Below are positions 47,339-55,339 of a stretch of DNA of 64,000 nucleotides, one piece after another (positions within the stretch are counted from its first letter, which is position 1; every line of letters begins with the position of its first letter). The notes below the pieces were generated by a model, which saw nothing but the letters and a program-made list of their open reading frames with translations, searched no databases and was not told where the DNA came from. The DNA lies in the NCBI RefSeq assembly GCF_000470315.2, contig NZ_CBRF02000023.1, forward strand, positions 1-64,000. Reading direction: 5' to 3'. The position numbers and the translations under genes are program-made. This stretch comes from Psychromonas sp. SP041. GTDB lineage: Bacteria; Pseudomonadota; Gammaproteobacteria; Enterobacterales; Psychromonadaceae.

Positions 47339-47878
47339 GTGGAAAATAACTTTGAAAACTTTGTTGCTCAATTTAAAGATCAGCAACCTGTCTCATTAGG
47401 TGCATTCTTTTATCAAGCTGAGCTTCATTTAGTGACTCAGCTAAAAGATTACTTAGGCGTTGAACAAGCACAACCAAGAAGTTTTTTCTCGTTAATTGAG
47501 CAAGCGAAAAAAACAAATAACGCAGATACCAATAAGCATTTTTGGAATGCTTTATTAGCGTTTAATCAAATTAACTTTAACCCTACTAGTAACTCTCAAC
47601 CATGGTTACGTTATGTGAATATCATTGAATCATTACAAGGTTACGCGGGTAGCCAGTTATTTGAAGCAAAAAATATTAAACTAAAACGTCAACACCGTTT
47701 ATTTTTTGCTTATATGCTCACGTGGGAACATCTACGTTATATTGCAGGAAATGATGATGATTATAGCCCTAGCAGTGAAGTTCTAGGCGCTTATTCAAGT
47801 GCGCATAGCGAAGAAGATCATGTGCATACAGAGCAATGCAGTAGTACAAGTTGTGGTGAACAATCCCATCAGCATTAA
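47339..47878 (+). CDS. Hypothetical protein with His/Cys-rich C-terminal tail
   Basis: A 179-residue soluble protein I do not recognise. Residues 1-140 are mixed, with many aromatic residues (SLGAFFYQAELHLVTQL, HRLFFAYMLTWEHLRYIAG), probably helical. The last 30 residues switch to a tail rich in His, Cys, Ser and acidic residues (HSEEDHVHTEQCSSTSCGEQ then SHQH), suggestive of metal binding. It starts with GTG eight bases after AAAAGG. The AAATA array directly upstream could modulate expression. The next gene on the same strand, 140 bases away, is another cysteine-rich protein. Confidence 0.75.
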   Translation: MENNFENFVAQFKDQQPVSLGAFFYQAELHLVTQLKDYLGVEQAQPRSFFSLIEQAKKTNNADTNKHFWNALLAFNQINFNPTSNSQPWLRYVNIIESLQGYAGSQLFEAKNIKLKRQHRLFFAYMLTWEHLRYIAGNDDDYSPSSEVLGAYSSAHSEEDHVHTEQCSSTSCGEQSHQH

Positions 47879-48019
47879 TCGATAAACCTGAATGAGTTTA
47901 TGGGGTTAAGAGTCGTCTTTTACTTAATGCTGAAAGACTGCTATTACCATCATTGTTCAGGTTTTTTATGATTAACCCAATGAAATGATAATTGAGCTGG
48001 TTTTTATAAGAGAGATACT

Positions 48020-48247
48020 ATGCGTGAAAATATCAATGAAACGGCTTGTCCCTTTTGTTTCAAGGACAATCAATGTGATGTCGCTAATAGCTGTTGGTGT
48101 AAAGTTATCGATATTCCTGCTCAGCTTGTACAGTTAGTACCTACCAGCCTTAAAAATAAAACCTGTATTTGTAATGCTTGTGTTATCAGTTTTAATCATG
48201 ATCCTGTGTTGTTTGTAAAAAACAGAGAAGGATTAGTCGCAAGTTAG
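48020..48247 (+). CDS. Cysteine-rich CWC family protein
   Basis: A 75-residue protein with the cysteine-rich CWC pattern: CPFCFKDNQCDV, SCWC, then CICNACV near the C-terminus. In all there are nine cysteines arranged in pairs, so a small metal-binding fold is likely. Family function is unknown. The ATG is preceded by AGAGAGA. It follows the His/Cys-tailed gene at 47339. Confidence 0.8.
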   Translation: MRENINETACPFCFKDNQCDVANSCWCKVIDIPAQLVQLVPTSLKNKTCICNACVISFNHDPVLFVKNREGLVAS

Positions 48248-48331
48248 CTTAGTAATGAATCATTTATGGTGTCATTTATAAACTTCTAATATTCATTACT
48301 TTAAAATAAAATTAACTGGATAAAGATTTTT

Positions 48332-48371
48332 CAGCTATTCAGCTATTCAGCTATTCAGCTATTCAGTCATT
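48332..48371. repeat. Octanucleotide microsatellite (CAGCTATT)4
   Basis: Four perfect copies plus one degenerate copy. The array begins inside the last codons and stop of the minus-strand ankyrin gene and runs into its 3' flank. Confidence 0.93.
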
Positions 48372-48974
48372 TAGTTGTTCAATAGTGGTTGCCGAGTTAC
48401 CGCTATTATCTTGTAAGTTAATATCCGCACCGCGCTCAACTAATAATTCACGAAGTTCTTCACGACCAAACAAACTTGCATACATGACAGCTGTTTGTCC
48501 TGCTTTATTTTGTTGGTTTTCATCACAATCTTCTGACATTAATGTTTTAGCAATACTAAACTCACCTCTAAATACGGCAGCCATTAAAGCAGTATTACCT
48601 CTATTATCTTGAGCGCAAACATTAGCGCCTTGTTTAATTAACGTATTAACAATGTTTTTTTGTCCATTGTATGTGGCAATCATTAATGCGGTGTAACCTT
48701 TATGATTTTTAACATCAATCGGTAAACCTGCATTTAAAAATTCACTAATGACTTCATTGTCACCAGTACGTGCTGCAGCATAGTAGTAAGGTATTAATTG
48801 TTCATAGGCTTTTTCTTGATTAGCTTCGTCAGCATTAGCATTAGCATTAGCATTAGCATTAGCAAAAGTGAATGGAGACGTTATCGCTAATACAAAAAGA
48901 GGGAAGAAAGTCGCCAGTAACCCATTTTTTTTCGTTGTTCTATTATTTGAAATGAATGACTTAATAGTAAACAT
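48363..48974 (-). CDS. Periplasmic ankyrin-repeat protein (AnkB-like)
   Basis: A 203-residue exported protein. A long N-terminal region with a hydrophobic core (LLATFFPLFVLAITSPFTFA) is a probable signal peptide. It is followed by an Asn-Ala dipeptide run and about four ankyrin repeats (for example GYTALMIATYNGQKNIVNTL, GNTALMAAVFRGEFSIAKTL, GQTAVMYASLFGREELRELL). It sits directly downstream of the catalase gene, the same pairing as katB-ankB of Pseudomonas aeruginosa, where the ankyrin protein supports catalase activity. The Asn-Ala run is coded by a GCATTA microsatellite (48832-48861). Confidence 0.88.
   Translation of the reverse strand: MFTIKSFISNNRTTKKNGLLATFFPLFVLAITSPFTFANANANANANADEANQEKAYEQLIPYYYAAARTGDNEVISEFLNAGLPIDVKNHKGYTALMIATYNGQKNIVNTLIKQGANVCAQDNRGNTALMAAVFRGEFSIAKTLMSEDCDENQQNKAGQTAVMYASLFGREELRELLVERGADINLQDNSGNSATTIEQLND
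48832..48861. repeat. In-frame hexanucleotide microsatellite (GCATTA)5
   Basis: Five perfect copies within the ankyrin gene encode alternating Asn and Ala next to the predicted signal-peptide cleavage site. Copy-number change would add or remove residue pairs without frameshift. Confidence 0.95.
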
Positions 48975-49001
48975 ATCTTTTCCTCTTTTTATAATCAGGT
49001 T

Positions 49002-49034
49002 AAATAAGTAGGTGAGGGCTTCACCTACTTATTT
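49002..49034 (-). terminator. Hairpin between catalase and ankyrin genes
   Basis: Perfect 14-base arms AAATAAGTAGGTGA and TCACCTACTTATTT with a five-base loop, eleven bases after the catalase stop. No T-run follows on the minus strand, so partial termination or mRNA stabilisation of the catalase segment is more likely than a full stop. Confidence 0.55.
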
Positions 49035-49044
49035 GTGTGTGAAT

Positions 49045-50559
49045 TTATAGCGTTTTAGCTATTGCTTTCACTTTTTCGATATCGCCGTTCACTGCTTTCG
49101 TTAAACGTGTACCGTATTCAGTATCTGCCTTGTAAAAGTGACTTAACATTTTGTGTTGAGTTTCTTTATTAGTAACAGCACCTAAGTCACCCGATAAGTT
49201 GCGGATTAAGTTTGTACGTTCTTGTTCAGAGAATGCACGGTAAACTTCACCTGCTTGTGCAAAATCAAGCTCTTTGTGAATTGCTTTTTGCTGCACTGTA
49301 CCTGTTAAAGGCGTTTCGCTATGGCGTGCTTTTGAATCTTCAACAATACCTTCATTGTTTGGTTGGTAGTTAATATCAGATTGAGTATTGCCAACATTAC
49401 CTACGCCACCTTGATTGTAGTTAAATACAGCTACTTTTGGACGGTTAATCGGTAGTTGCTGGTGGTTAGCACCCAAACGGTAAAGCTGTGTATCTGAGTA
49501 TGAAAATATACGACCTTGTAATAATCTATCCTCAGAAGGTTCAATACCAGGTATAAGGTTAGCTGGTGCCATTGCAACTTGCTCAGTTTCTTGGAAAAAG
49601 TTGTCTGGAACTTTATTCAGCGTCATCGTACCGACTTTTGTTTCTTTAATATTTGTCCATGCTTTTGTTGCATCTAATGGGTTATAAGCAAATTTATTAA
49701 GGTCAGAAGGTTTCATCGTTTTGATGTATAAATCCCATTTAGGGAAGTTACCTTCTGAAATGTTTGCGTATAAATCACGTGTCATATGTTGTGTATCTGT
49801 TGATTGCACTTCTTTAACTTGGTCTGCATCTAGGTTTTTAATGCCTTGATGACTTTTCCAATGAAATTTCACATATTTTACATCGCCTTCGTCATTGATC
49901 ATTTTATAGGCATGAACACCAAAACCATCCATTTCGCGGTAACTTGCAGGTGTACCGTTATCACTAAATACGCGTGTTAACATACTGGTCGAACCTGGCT
50001 CATTTGAGAAGAAGTCAAAAAAGCGGTTAGGATCTTGAATGTTAGTGACTGGAGAAGGCTTTAATGAATGCACCATATCTGGGAATTTAATTGCATCACG
50101 GATAAAGAAGACTGGTAAGTTAATACCCACTAGATCCCAGTTACCTTCATCACTGTAAAACTTAGTCGCAAAGCCTCGAGGGTCACGCATTGTTTCAGGG
50201 CTACCTAACGGATGAATAACTGAAGAGAAACGCACGAATACAGGTGTTTCTTTTCCTTTACTTTCAAAAGGAGCTGCCGTTGTTACATCGCTGTAATCTG
50301 TAGATGCTACAAATACACCATGGGCGCCAGTACCACGAGCATGTACAACACGTTCAGGTATACGTTCACGCGCAAAACGTTGTAATTTTTGAATAAGATG
50401 AACGTCTTCTAATAATACGCTGCCATTTGGTCCAGCAGTCACTGAGTTTTGATTGTCACCAATAGGTGCTCCATTATCTTTAGTAAAGACTTCTGCGCCT
50501 ACATTGAAAGCGGTAGCAAGACTTAACGCCGGTACTAATACCTTAAATTTAGATTTCAT
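49045..50559 (-). CDS. katB: Periplasmic clade 3-type catalase
   Basis: A 504-residue haem catalase with a predicted signal peptide (about 1-22, ending FNVGA). Catalytic His73 lies in RVVHARGTGAHGVF, Asn147 in INLPVFFIRDAIKFPDMVHS, and the haem-ligand Tyr354 in RIFSYSDTQLYRLGANH. It breaks hydrogen peroxide down to water and oxygen; export implies protection in the periplasm. Downstream it pairs with an ankyrin protein as in Pseudomonas KatB/AnkB. A direct repeat CGATTGAT lies about 100 bases upstream. Catalase identity is certain; the symbol is by analogy. Confidence 0.92.
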   Translation of the reverse strand: MKSKFKVLVPALSLATAFNVGAEVFTKDNGAPIGDNQNSVTAGPNGSVLLEDVHLIQKLQRFARERIPERVVHARGTGAHGVFVASTDYSDVTTAAPFESKGKETPVFVRFSSVIHPLGSPETMRDPRGFATKFYSDEGNWDLVGINLPVFFIRDAIKFPDMVHSLKPSPVTNIQDPNRFFDFFSNEPGSTSMLTRVFSDNGTPASYREMDGFGVHAYKMINDEGDVKYVKFHWKSHQGIKNLDADQVKEVQSTDTQHMTRDLYANISEGNFPKWDLYIKTMKPSDLNKFAYNPLDATKAWTNIKETKVGTMTLNKVPDNFFQETEQVAMAPANLIPGIEPSEDRLLQGRIFSYSDTQLYRLGANHQQLPINRPKVAVFNYNQGGVGNVGNTQSDINYQPNNEGIVEDSKARHSETPLTGTVQQKAIHKELDFAQAGEVYRAFSEQERTNLIRNLSGDLGAVTNKETQHKMLSHFYKADTEYGTRLTKAVNGDIEKVKAIAKTL

Positions 50560-51492
50560 ATTTATTCCCTTTTGACTTGTTGTTTGTAGTAAGTGATGAG
50601 GATAATAGAGGGATTCAAATGAAAAGAAAAAACGTTTGTACTGATACGATTGATAGGCAAAGTCGATTGATTGTTGTTTTTATATAGTTTTTATGTATTG
50701 CAGAGATATATTTAATTAAATTTTTTAAAAGAAAAAATTAATTAAATAATCTTTCCAATCAATGATTTAATTATTGTTTACATTAATAATGGTTTAAAAA
50801 ATCTAAAAGATAAAAGAGTATTTTAAATAGCAACTAATAGGCTCTCACTAAGATTTTTTACTAAAAGGTTAGACTGATAGTTTATGTGGGAAGAGGGTTG
50901 GATACCTCATTTATATGTATTTAAACTCAATTCTAGTTAATGAAAACGGAGTTATATTTAAAATCATAAGGTACTATTTTTTACTAGTCAGTGTCGTTAT
51001 TTTTGCGTAGTTCAAGGCGAATTATTGAAGTAATAACGGGTTATTGATAGATAATTTATGGCAGAAATCTGCGCACATAGCGGTGTTGTATCGCTTTGCT
51101 TATCCAGAGCTAAGGTTATTTATGAAATAGACTTATAAGTTGTCTACTTCTTAATAAATAAAGTAATTATCCATGACTACTGAGCGATCATTGAGTAATT
51201 ATAAAAGTGGATGTAATAAAAACGTTGTCCCTGATAAACTTAATATATTAGTTTCTACTAGGTTATTAAAAATAAAAGCAGTATGAGTGCACGTAAGGTT
51301 GCTGATTAATATGATGTTCCTGAATTATTATTAAAAAATAAAATACACCATAAATAAATGTATAGATGGCTTTATTTGTGTTTATTTATTTTTTTCATTG
51401 AGCAATTTTTATGTGATTTTAAATTAGTTAAGCTATAATTCGCGCGCTTTGCTGTGCAATATGCAACTACAATTGGAATTATTGAGAAAAGA
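50560..51492. other. Long gene-less region between katB and the DnaJ homologue
   Basis: About 930 bases without a supported gene. It contains a direct repeat upstream of katB (50647-50671). A less AT-rich patch at about 50985-51125 does not code, and a perfect TATAAT (51434-51439) with GC-rich discriminator lies ahead of the gene at 51493. Confidence 0.55.
50647..50671. promoter_or_regulatory. Direct repeat CGATTGAT upstream of katB
   Basis: CGATTGAT at 50647-50654 and 50664-50671, 17 bases apart, about 90-110 bases before the catalase start. Spacing suits a dimeric regulator. A partial ATAG-N7-CGAT pattern overlaps it but falls short of an OxyR site. Confidence 0.3.
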
Positions 51493-52359
51493 ATGTCAAA
51501 ACGTGATTGTTATGAAGTATTAGGTGTGACTAAAACAACATCTGAGAAAGAAATTAAAAAAGCCTATAAAAAATTAGCGATGAAATATCACCCTGATAGA
51601 AATCCTGATAACCCAGTTGCACAAGAAAAATTTCGTGAAGTGAAAGCTGCTTATGAAATACTAAATGATCCTGAAAAGCGTGAACAGTACGATGACTTTG
51701 GACACAGTGCATTTGAAAATGGTCAAGCACGTGGTCGAGGCGGATTCGGACAAGGTGGTGGCGGTGATTTTAATGACATGTTTGGTGATATGTTTGGTCA
51801 ACGCCAACAACATCAGCAACAACCACGTCATCAACCACAGCCTGAAAAAGGCTCAGACATTATTCTACAAATCGAATTAACATTAGAAGAGTGTGTGGAA
51901 GGTTGTAACAAAGAAGTACGTTTACCTAATACAACAAACCCATTAGCAGTCGTTGTTCCTGCTGGTATTAACCAAGGTCAGCGCGTTCGTATTGCTGGTC
52001 AAGGTAATCCTGGTACGTTAGGGGCGCCGCGTGGTGATTTATTTGTTGAAGTCGTTGTACTAGAGCATGAGTTCTTCATTCGTAAAGGTAATGACTTATA
52101 TTGTGATTTAGTGACATCTTTCCCTGTTGCTACTATTGGTGGTACTGCTAAAGCCTCTACTTTCACTGGACATATAAACTTAAAAATCCCTGCTGGTACA
52201 CAAGTAGGACGCAAGTTTAGAATCAAAGGTCGTGGCGTTAAAGCCATGAACAGCGATCAAATAGGCGATTTAATTTATACCGTTATCATTCCAACGCCGA
52301 CAGAATTAACTGATCATCAACATCAGTTACTGACTGAATTAGCAGAATCAATGAACTAA
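51493..52359 (+). CDS. DnaJ-type co-chaperone lacking the zinc finger
   Basis: A 288-residue Hsp40. The J-domain at the N-terminus has YHPDRNPDN with HPD at residues 33-35. A Gly-rich linker (about 72-92) and a Gln/His/Pro-rich stretch ([14 protein letters not shown]) follow, then the DnaJ C-terminal substrate-binding domains. After [17 protein letters not shown], where DnaJ has four CxxCxGxG zinc motifs, the sequence runs straight into [20 protein letters not shown]. It is therefore a class II-like (CbpA-style) co-chaperone with DnaJ-like flanks. I chose ATG 51493 with AGAAAAGA upstream. A second gene (VanZ) follows at 21 bases. Confidence 0.87.
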   Translation: MSKRDCYEVLGVTKTTSEKEIKKAYKKLAMKYHPDRNPDNPVAQEKFREVKAAYEILNDPEKREQYDDFGHSAFENGQARGRGGFGQGGGGDFNDMFGDMFGQRQQHQQQPRHQPQPEKGSDIILQIELTLEECVEGCNKEVRLPNTTNPLAVVVPAGINQGQRVRIAGQGNPGTLGAPRGDLFVEVVVLEHEFFIRKGNDLYCDLVTSFPVATIGGTAKASTFTGHINLKIPAGTQVGRKFRIKGRGVKAMNSDQIGDLIYTVIIPTPTELTDHQHQLLTELAESMN

Positions 52360-52380
52360 GACATTACTGGAAATTTTATA

Positions 52381-52734
52381 ATGCTACTACTGCAGTTAAT
52401 AAGAAATTATTGGATTTTATTATCGCTAATATTAGCCGCATTAATTACGTTTTTATCACTGACGCCGATGGCACAGTTACCTGATGTACCGGGCAGTGAT
52501 AAAAGCCATCATTTTATTGCCTATAGCGCTCTAATTTTTCCATTGATGTTGAAAAAGCCAAACTATTGGTTTGTTATTGTCGTTTTATTTGCTTTATTGA
52601 GCGGCGCTATCGAATTAATCCAACCTTACCAAAACCGTTATGGTGAATGGTTGGATTTACTGGCTAATATTGGTGGGCTGACTTGTGGTGCGGCATTAGC
52701 TTTTATCACTAATCGTTTATTTCCAGCTCATTAA
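52381..52734 (+). CDS. VanZ-like family membrane protein
   Basis: A 117-residue inner-membrane protein with four hydrophobic segments. The family features are LSLTPMAQLPDVPGSDKSHHF (conserved Asp/Lys/His region between helices 1 and 2) and the IELIQPYQNRYGEWLDLLAN segment. VanZ-like proteins have no established general function; some give low-level teicoplanin resistance. It lies 21 bases after the DnaJ homologue and may share its transcript. Confidence 0.82.
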   Translation: MLLLQLIRNYWILLSLILAALITFLSLTPMAQLPDVPGSDKSHHFIAYSALIFPLMLKKPNYWFVIVVLFALLSGAIELIQPYQNRYGEWLDLLANIGGLTCGAALAFITNRLFPAH

Positions 52735-52865
52735 ACGTATCTATACTGAAGAATTAATCTATTAGACAGTCTTTCTTTTTAAGTGTTTTGAATACTTAAA
52801 AAGAAACATGGCTACCTAATAAATTAAAGCTTATTTAAATTTAATTTATTTTATGAAGGTCAATT

Positions 52866-53504
52866 TTGAATAAAAATCACTGTGTCGTTATCGCCATTGC
52901 AGGGGCATCAGCCTCAGGAAAAAGTTTAATTGCACATACTATTTGTAATGAGCTTCGACAAGAATTAGGGACTGATCAAATAGGCATTATTTCAGAAGAT
53001 GCTTATTACAAAGATCAATCGCACATGCCAATGGAAGAGCGTGTACAAACCAATTACGACCACCCAAAAGCATTTGACCATCAGTTATTAAGCCAGCATA
53101 TAAAATCATTACAACACAACCAATCCGTTGAAATTCCTGTTTATAGTTACACTGAACATACCCGCACTGATGAAGTGATTAACTTGTCACCTAAAAAAAT
53201 CATTATCATTGAAGGTATTTTATTACTAACAGACTCAACATTACGCTCACAAATTGATGCCAGTATCTTTATTGATACGCCATTGGATATTTGTTTAATG
53301 CGTCGTTTAACACGCGATATTATGGAGCGTGGTAGAACATTAGATTCAGTGATGGCGCAGTATAAAAAAACCGTAAGACCGATGTTCTTGCAATTTATTG
53401 AGCCGTCAAAACAACATGCAGATATCATCATCCCTCGTGGTGGTAAAAATCGTATCGCTACTGATATTTTAAAAACACGTATTAAATATTTATTGAATAA
53501 GTAA
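52866..53504 (+). CDS. udk: Uridine/cytidine kinase
   Basis: A 212-residue P-loop kinase of pyrimidine salvage, closely matching E. coli Udk. Walker A is GASASGKS (13-20); other blocks are [49 protein letters not shown] and [17 protein letters not shown]. It starts with TTG after GAAGG; no ATG is available in frame without losing conserved residues. A terminator follows. Confidence 0.96.
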   Translation: MNKNHCVVIAIAGASASGKSLIAHTICNELRQELGTDQIGIISEDAYYKDQSHMPMEERVQTNYDHPKAFDHQLLSQHIKSLQHNQSVEIPVYSYTEHTRTDEVINLSPKKIIIIEGILLLTDSTLRSQIDASIFIDTPLDICLMRRLTRDIMERGRTLDSVMAQYKKTVRPMFLQFIEPSKQHADIIIPRGGKNRIATDILKTRIKYLLNK

Positions 53505-53524
53505 TTTTATTCGTATGTAGACTT

Positions 53525-53552
53525 AAAAACGCTTCTAGAGTGAAGCGTTTTT
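53525..53552 (+). terminator. udk terminator
   Basis: AAAAACGCTTC and GAAGCGTTTTT with a short loop, 20 bases after the udk stop. Confidence 0.92.
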
Positions 53553-53699
53553 ACTTTCATTCCTAATCTCATTCCTGGTTTAGTGTTAACCCTGACTCTA
53601 GTGCTTCTATAAAGTCTTGTTAGTTTCTATTCAAATTTACAAATAAATCAGTACAATTACAGTCTCTCAGCAGATTAACACGCAAGTCACTGCTATTTA

Positions 53700-53718
53700 T
53701 TATATCGCAACGATATAA
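53700..53718. promoter_or_regulatory. Perfect palindrome upstream of the deaminase gene
   Basis: TTATATCG-CAA-CGATATAA, perfect 8-base arms, about 85 bases before the deaminase start. It looks like an operator for a dimeric repressor; the regulator is unknown. Confidence 0.45.
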
Positions 53719-53801
53719 GGTGACTGAGCAATTGACCTTTTAAGTAAGCTGCTTTTTAAACTCCTTTCTATCGTTTGCTCTATTTATATATAGGTGAACA
53801 C

Positions 53802-55151
53802 ATGTCTACAAGTCTATGGATCAAAAAACCACTTTCAATTTTTAACGCTAACCAACAAGATGCAGGCAATGGCATTGTTATTAAAAATGGCGTTATTATT
53901 GAACTTGTTGCAAGCAATCACGAACCGACACAACCTATTGATGCTATCTTCGATGCCAGCCAACACGTTTTATTACCTGGTTTAATCAATACCCATCATC
54001 ACCTTTATCAAACACTGACCAGAGCTTTTCCTGACTCATTAAATAAACGTTTATTCCCTTGGTTACAGGCGCTGTACCCAGTGTGGGCAAAATTACAACC
54101 TGATATGTTACATGCCGCAACGGAGTTAGGGTTATCGGAGTTATTATTATCAGGTTGTACGACAGTGGCAGACCATCATTACCTTTTTCCCCAAGCATTA
54201 ACGGAAGCGATTGATATTCAAGTGTCAGCTGCGAAACTGATTGGTAATCGCGTCATGCTAACGCGTGGTTCCATGAGCTTAGGGCAAGACGATGGTGGTT
54301 TACCGCCACAATCTACAGTACAAAGTGACGCTGAAATATTGGATGATTGCCAACGTGTGATCACTCAATTCCACCAACAAGGCGAGGGCGCTATGGTGCA
54401 ATTAGCATTAGCACCTTGTTCCCCTTTTTCTGTGACCACTGATTTAATGAAAGAAACGGCTAAGCTCGCCCGTGCAAATGGTGTGCGTTTACATACACAT
54501 TTAGCTGAAACTGAAGATGAAAATAACTTCTGCTTAAGTACTTTTGGTTTACGTCCTGTTGATTATTTAGAATCCGTTGGTTGGTTATCGTCTGACGTAT
54601 GGCTAGCACATGGTATTCATTTTAATGATCAAGAAATTAAACGATTAGGGGACGCAAAAGTAGGAGTAGCCCATTGTCCTTCCTCTAATATGATATTAGC
54701 TTCTGGTATTTGTCGAACCAAAGAATTAGAAGCCGCAGGTGTACACGTAGGTCTTGCCGTTGATGGTTCTGCTTCAAATGATGGCTCTAATATGATTCAA
54801 GAAGTTCGTCAGGCATTGATGATTAATCGTTTACGCTATCAAGCGGATCAAGTCACTCATTTAGATGCCTTATTTTGGGCAACGAAAGGTTCTGCTCAAG
54901 TATTAGGTCGAGATGATATAGGGGAATTAGCCGTTGGAAAGCAAGCAGATATTGCTTTGTTTAATTTAGATGAGTTACGTTTCTCTGGGTCACATGATCC
55001 ATTGGCTGCATTAATCTTATGTGGTGCTCACAAAGCCGATTATGTAATGGTTGCAGGCCATTGGAAGGTTAAACTGGGGCAGTTAATTGATAGTGATATC
55101 GATGAAATACAAGCTCGACACCGCGAAGCAGCATCAAACCTTATTTTATAA
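53802..55151 (+). CDS. 8-oxoguanine deaminase (amidohydrolase)
   Basis: A 449-residue metal-dependent amidohydrolase. Metal ligands are seen in LINTHHHLYQTLTRAFPD, RLHTHLAETEDE, WLAHGIHF and LAVDGSASND. The segment TRGSMSLGQDDGGLPPQ is typical of the 8-oxoguanine deaminase subgroup (Pseudomonas PA0142 type), which converts 8-oxoguanine to urate and keeps oxidised base out of the nucleotide pool. Related guanine or hydroxyatrazine deaminases are alternatives. ATG 53802 has AGGTGA upstream; the in-frame ATG nine codons earlier lacks a site. A palindrome at 53700 may regulate it. Confidence 0.86.
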   Translation: MSTSLWIKKPLSIFNANQQDAGNGIVIKNGVIIELVASNHEPTQPIDAIFDASQHVLLPGLINTHHHLYQTLTRAFPDSLNKRLFPWLQALYPVWAKLQPDMLHAATELGLSELLLSGCTTVADHHYLFPQALTEAIDIQVSAAKLIGNRVMLTRGSMSLGQDDGGLPPQSTVQSDAEILDDCQRVITQFHQQGEGAMVQLALAPCSPFSVTTDLMKETAKLARANGVRLHTHLAETEDENNFCLSTFGLRPVDYLESVGWLSSDVWLAHGIHFNDQEIKRLGDAKVGVAHCPSSNMILASGICRTKELEAAGVHVGLAVDGSASNDGSNMIQEVRQALMINRLRYQADQVTHLDALFWATKGSAQVLGRDDIGELAVGKQADIALFNLDELRFSGSHDPLAALILCGAHKADYVMVAGHWKVKLGQLIDSDIDEIQARHREAASNLIL

Positions 55152-55339
55152 AGAGAGGTAAATAAGGTTTATAAAAAGAGAAAATAAATTAGTTTGTTTA
55201 TTAACTTAATAATAAACAAACTAAGTAAAATATTCAGATTAATAATAGACAACAAACAGCTGAAAATTTCATAGGGATAATACCGTTTGCAAGGTATAAT
55301 ACGCGCTATTTTTTATTCAACAATTGCATGAGAGCGTCT

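Noticed and set aside
50647-50690. OxyR binding site upstream of katB
   Set aside because: ATAG-N7-CGAT matches only part of the four-element OxyR pattern; kept only as an unspecified direct repeat.
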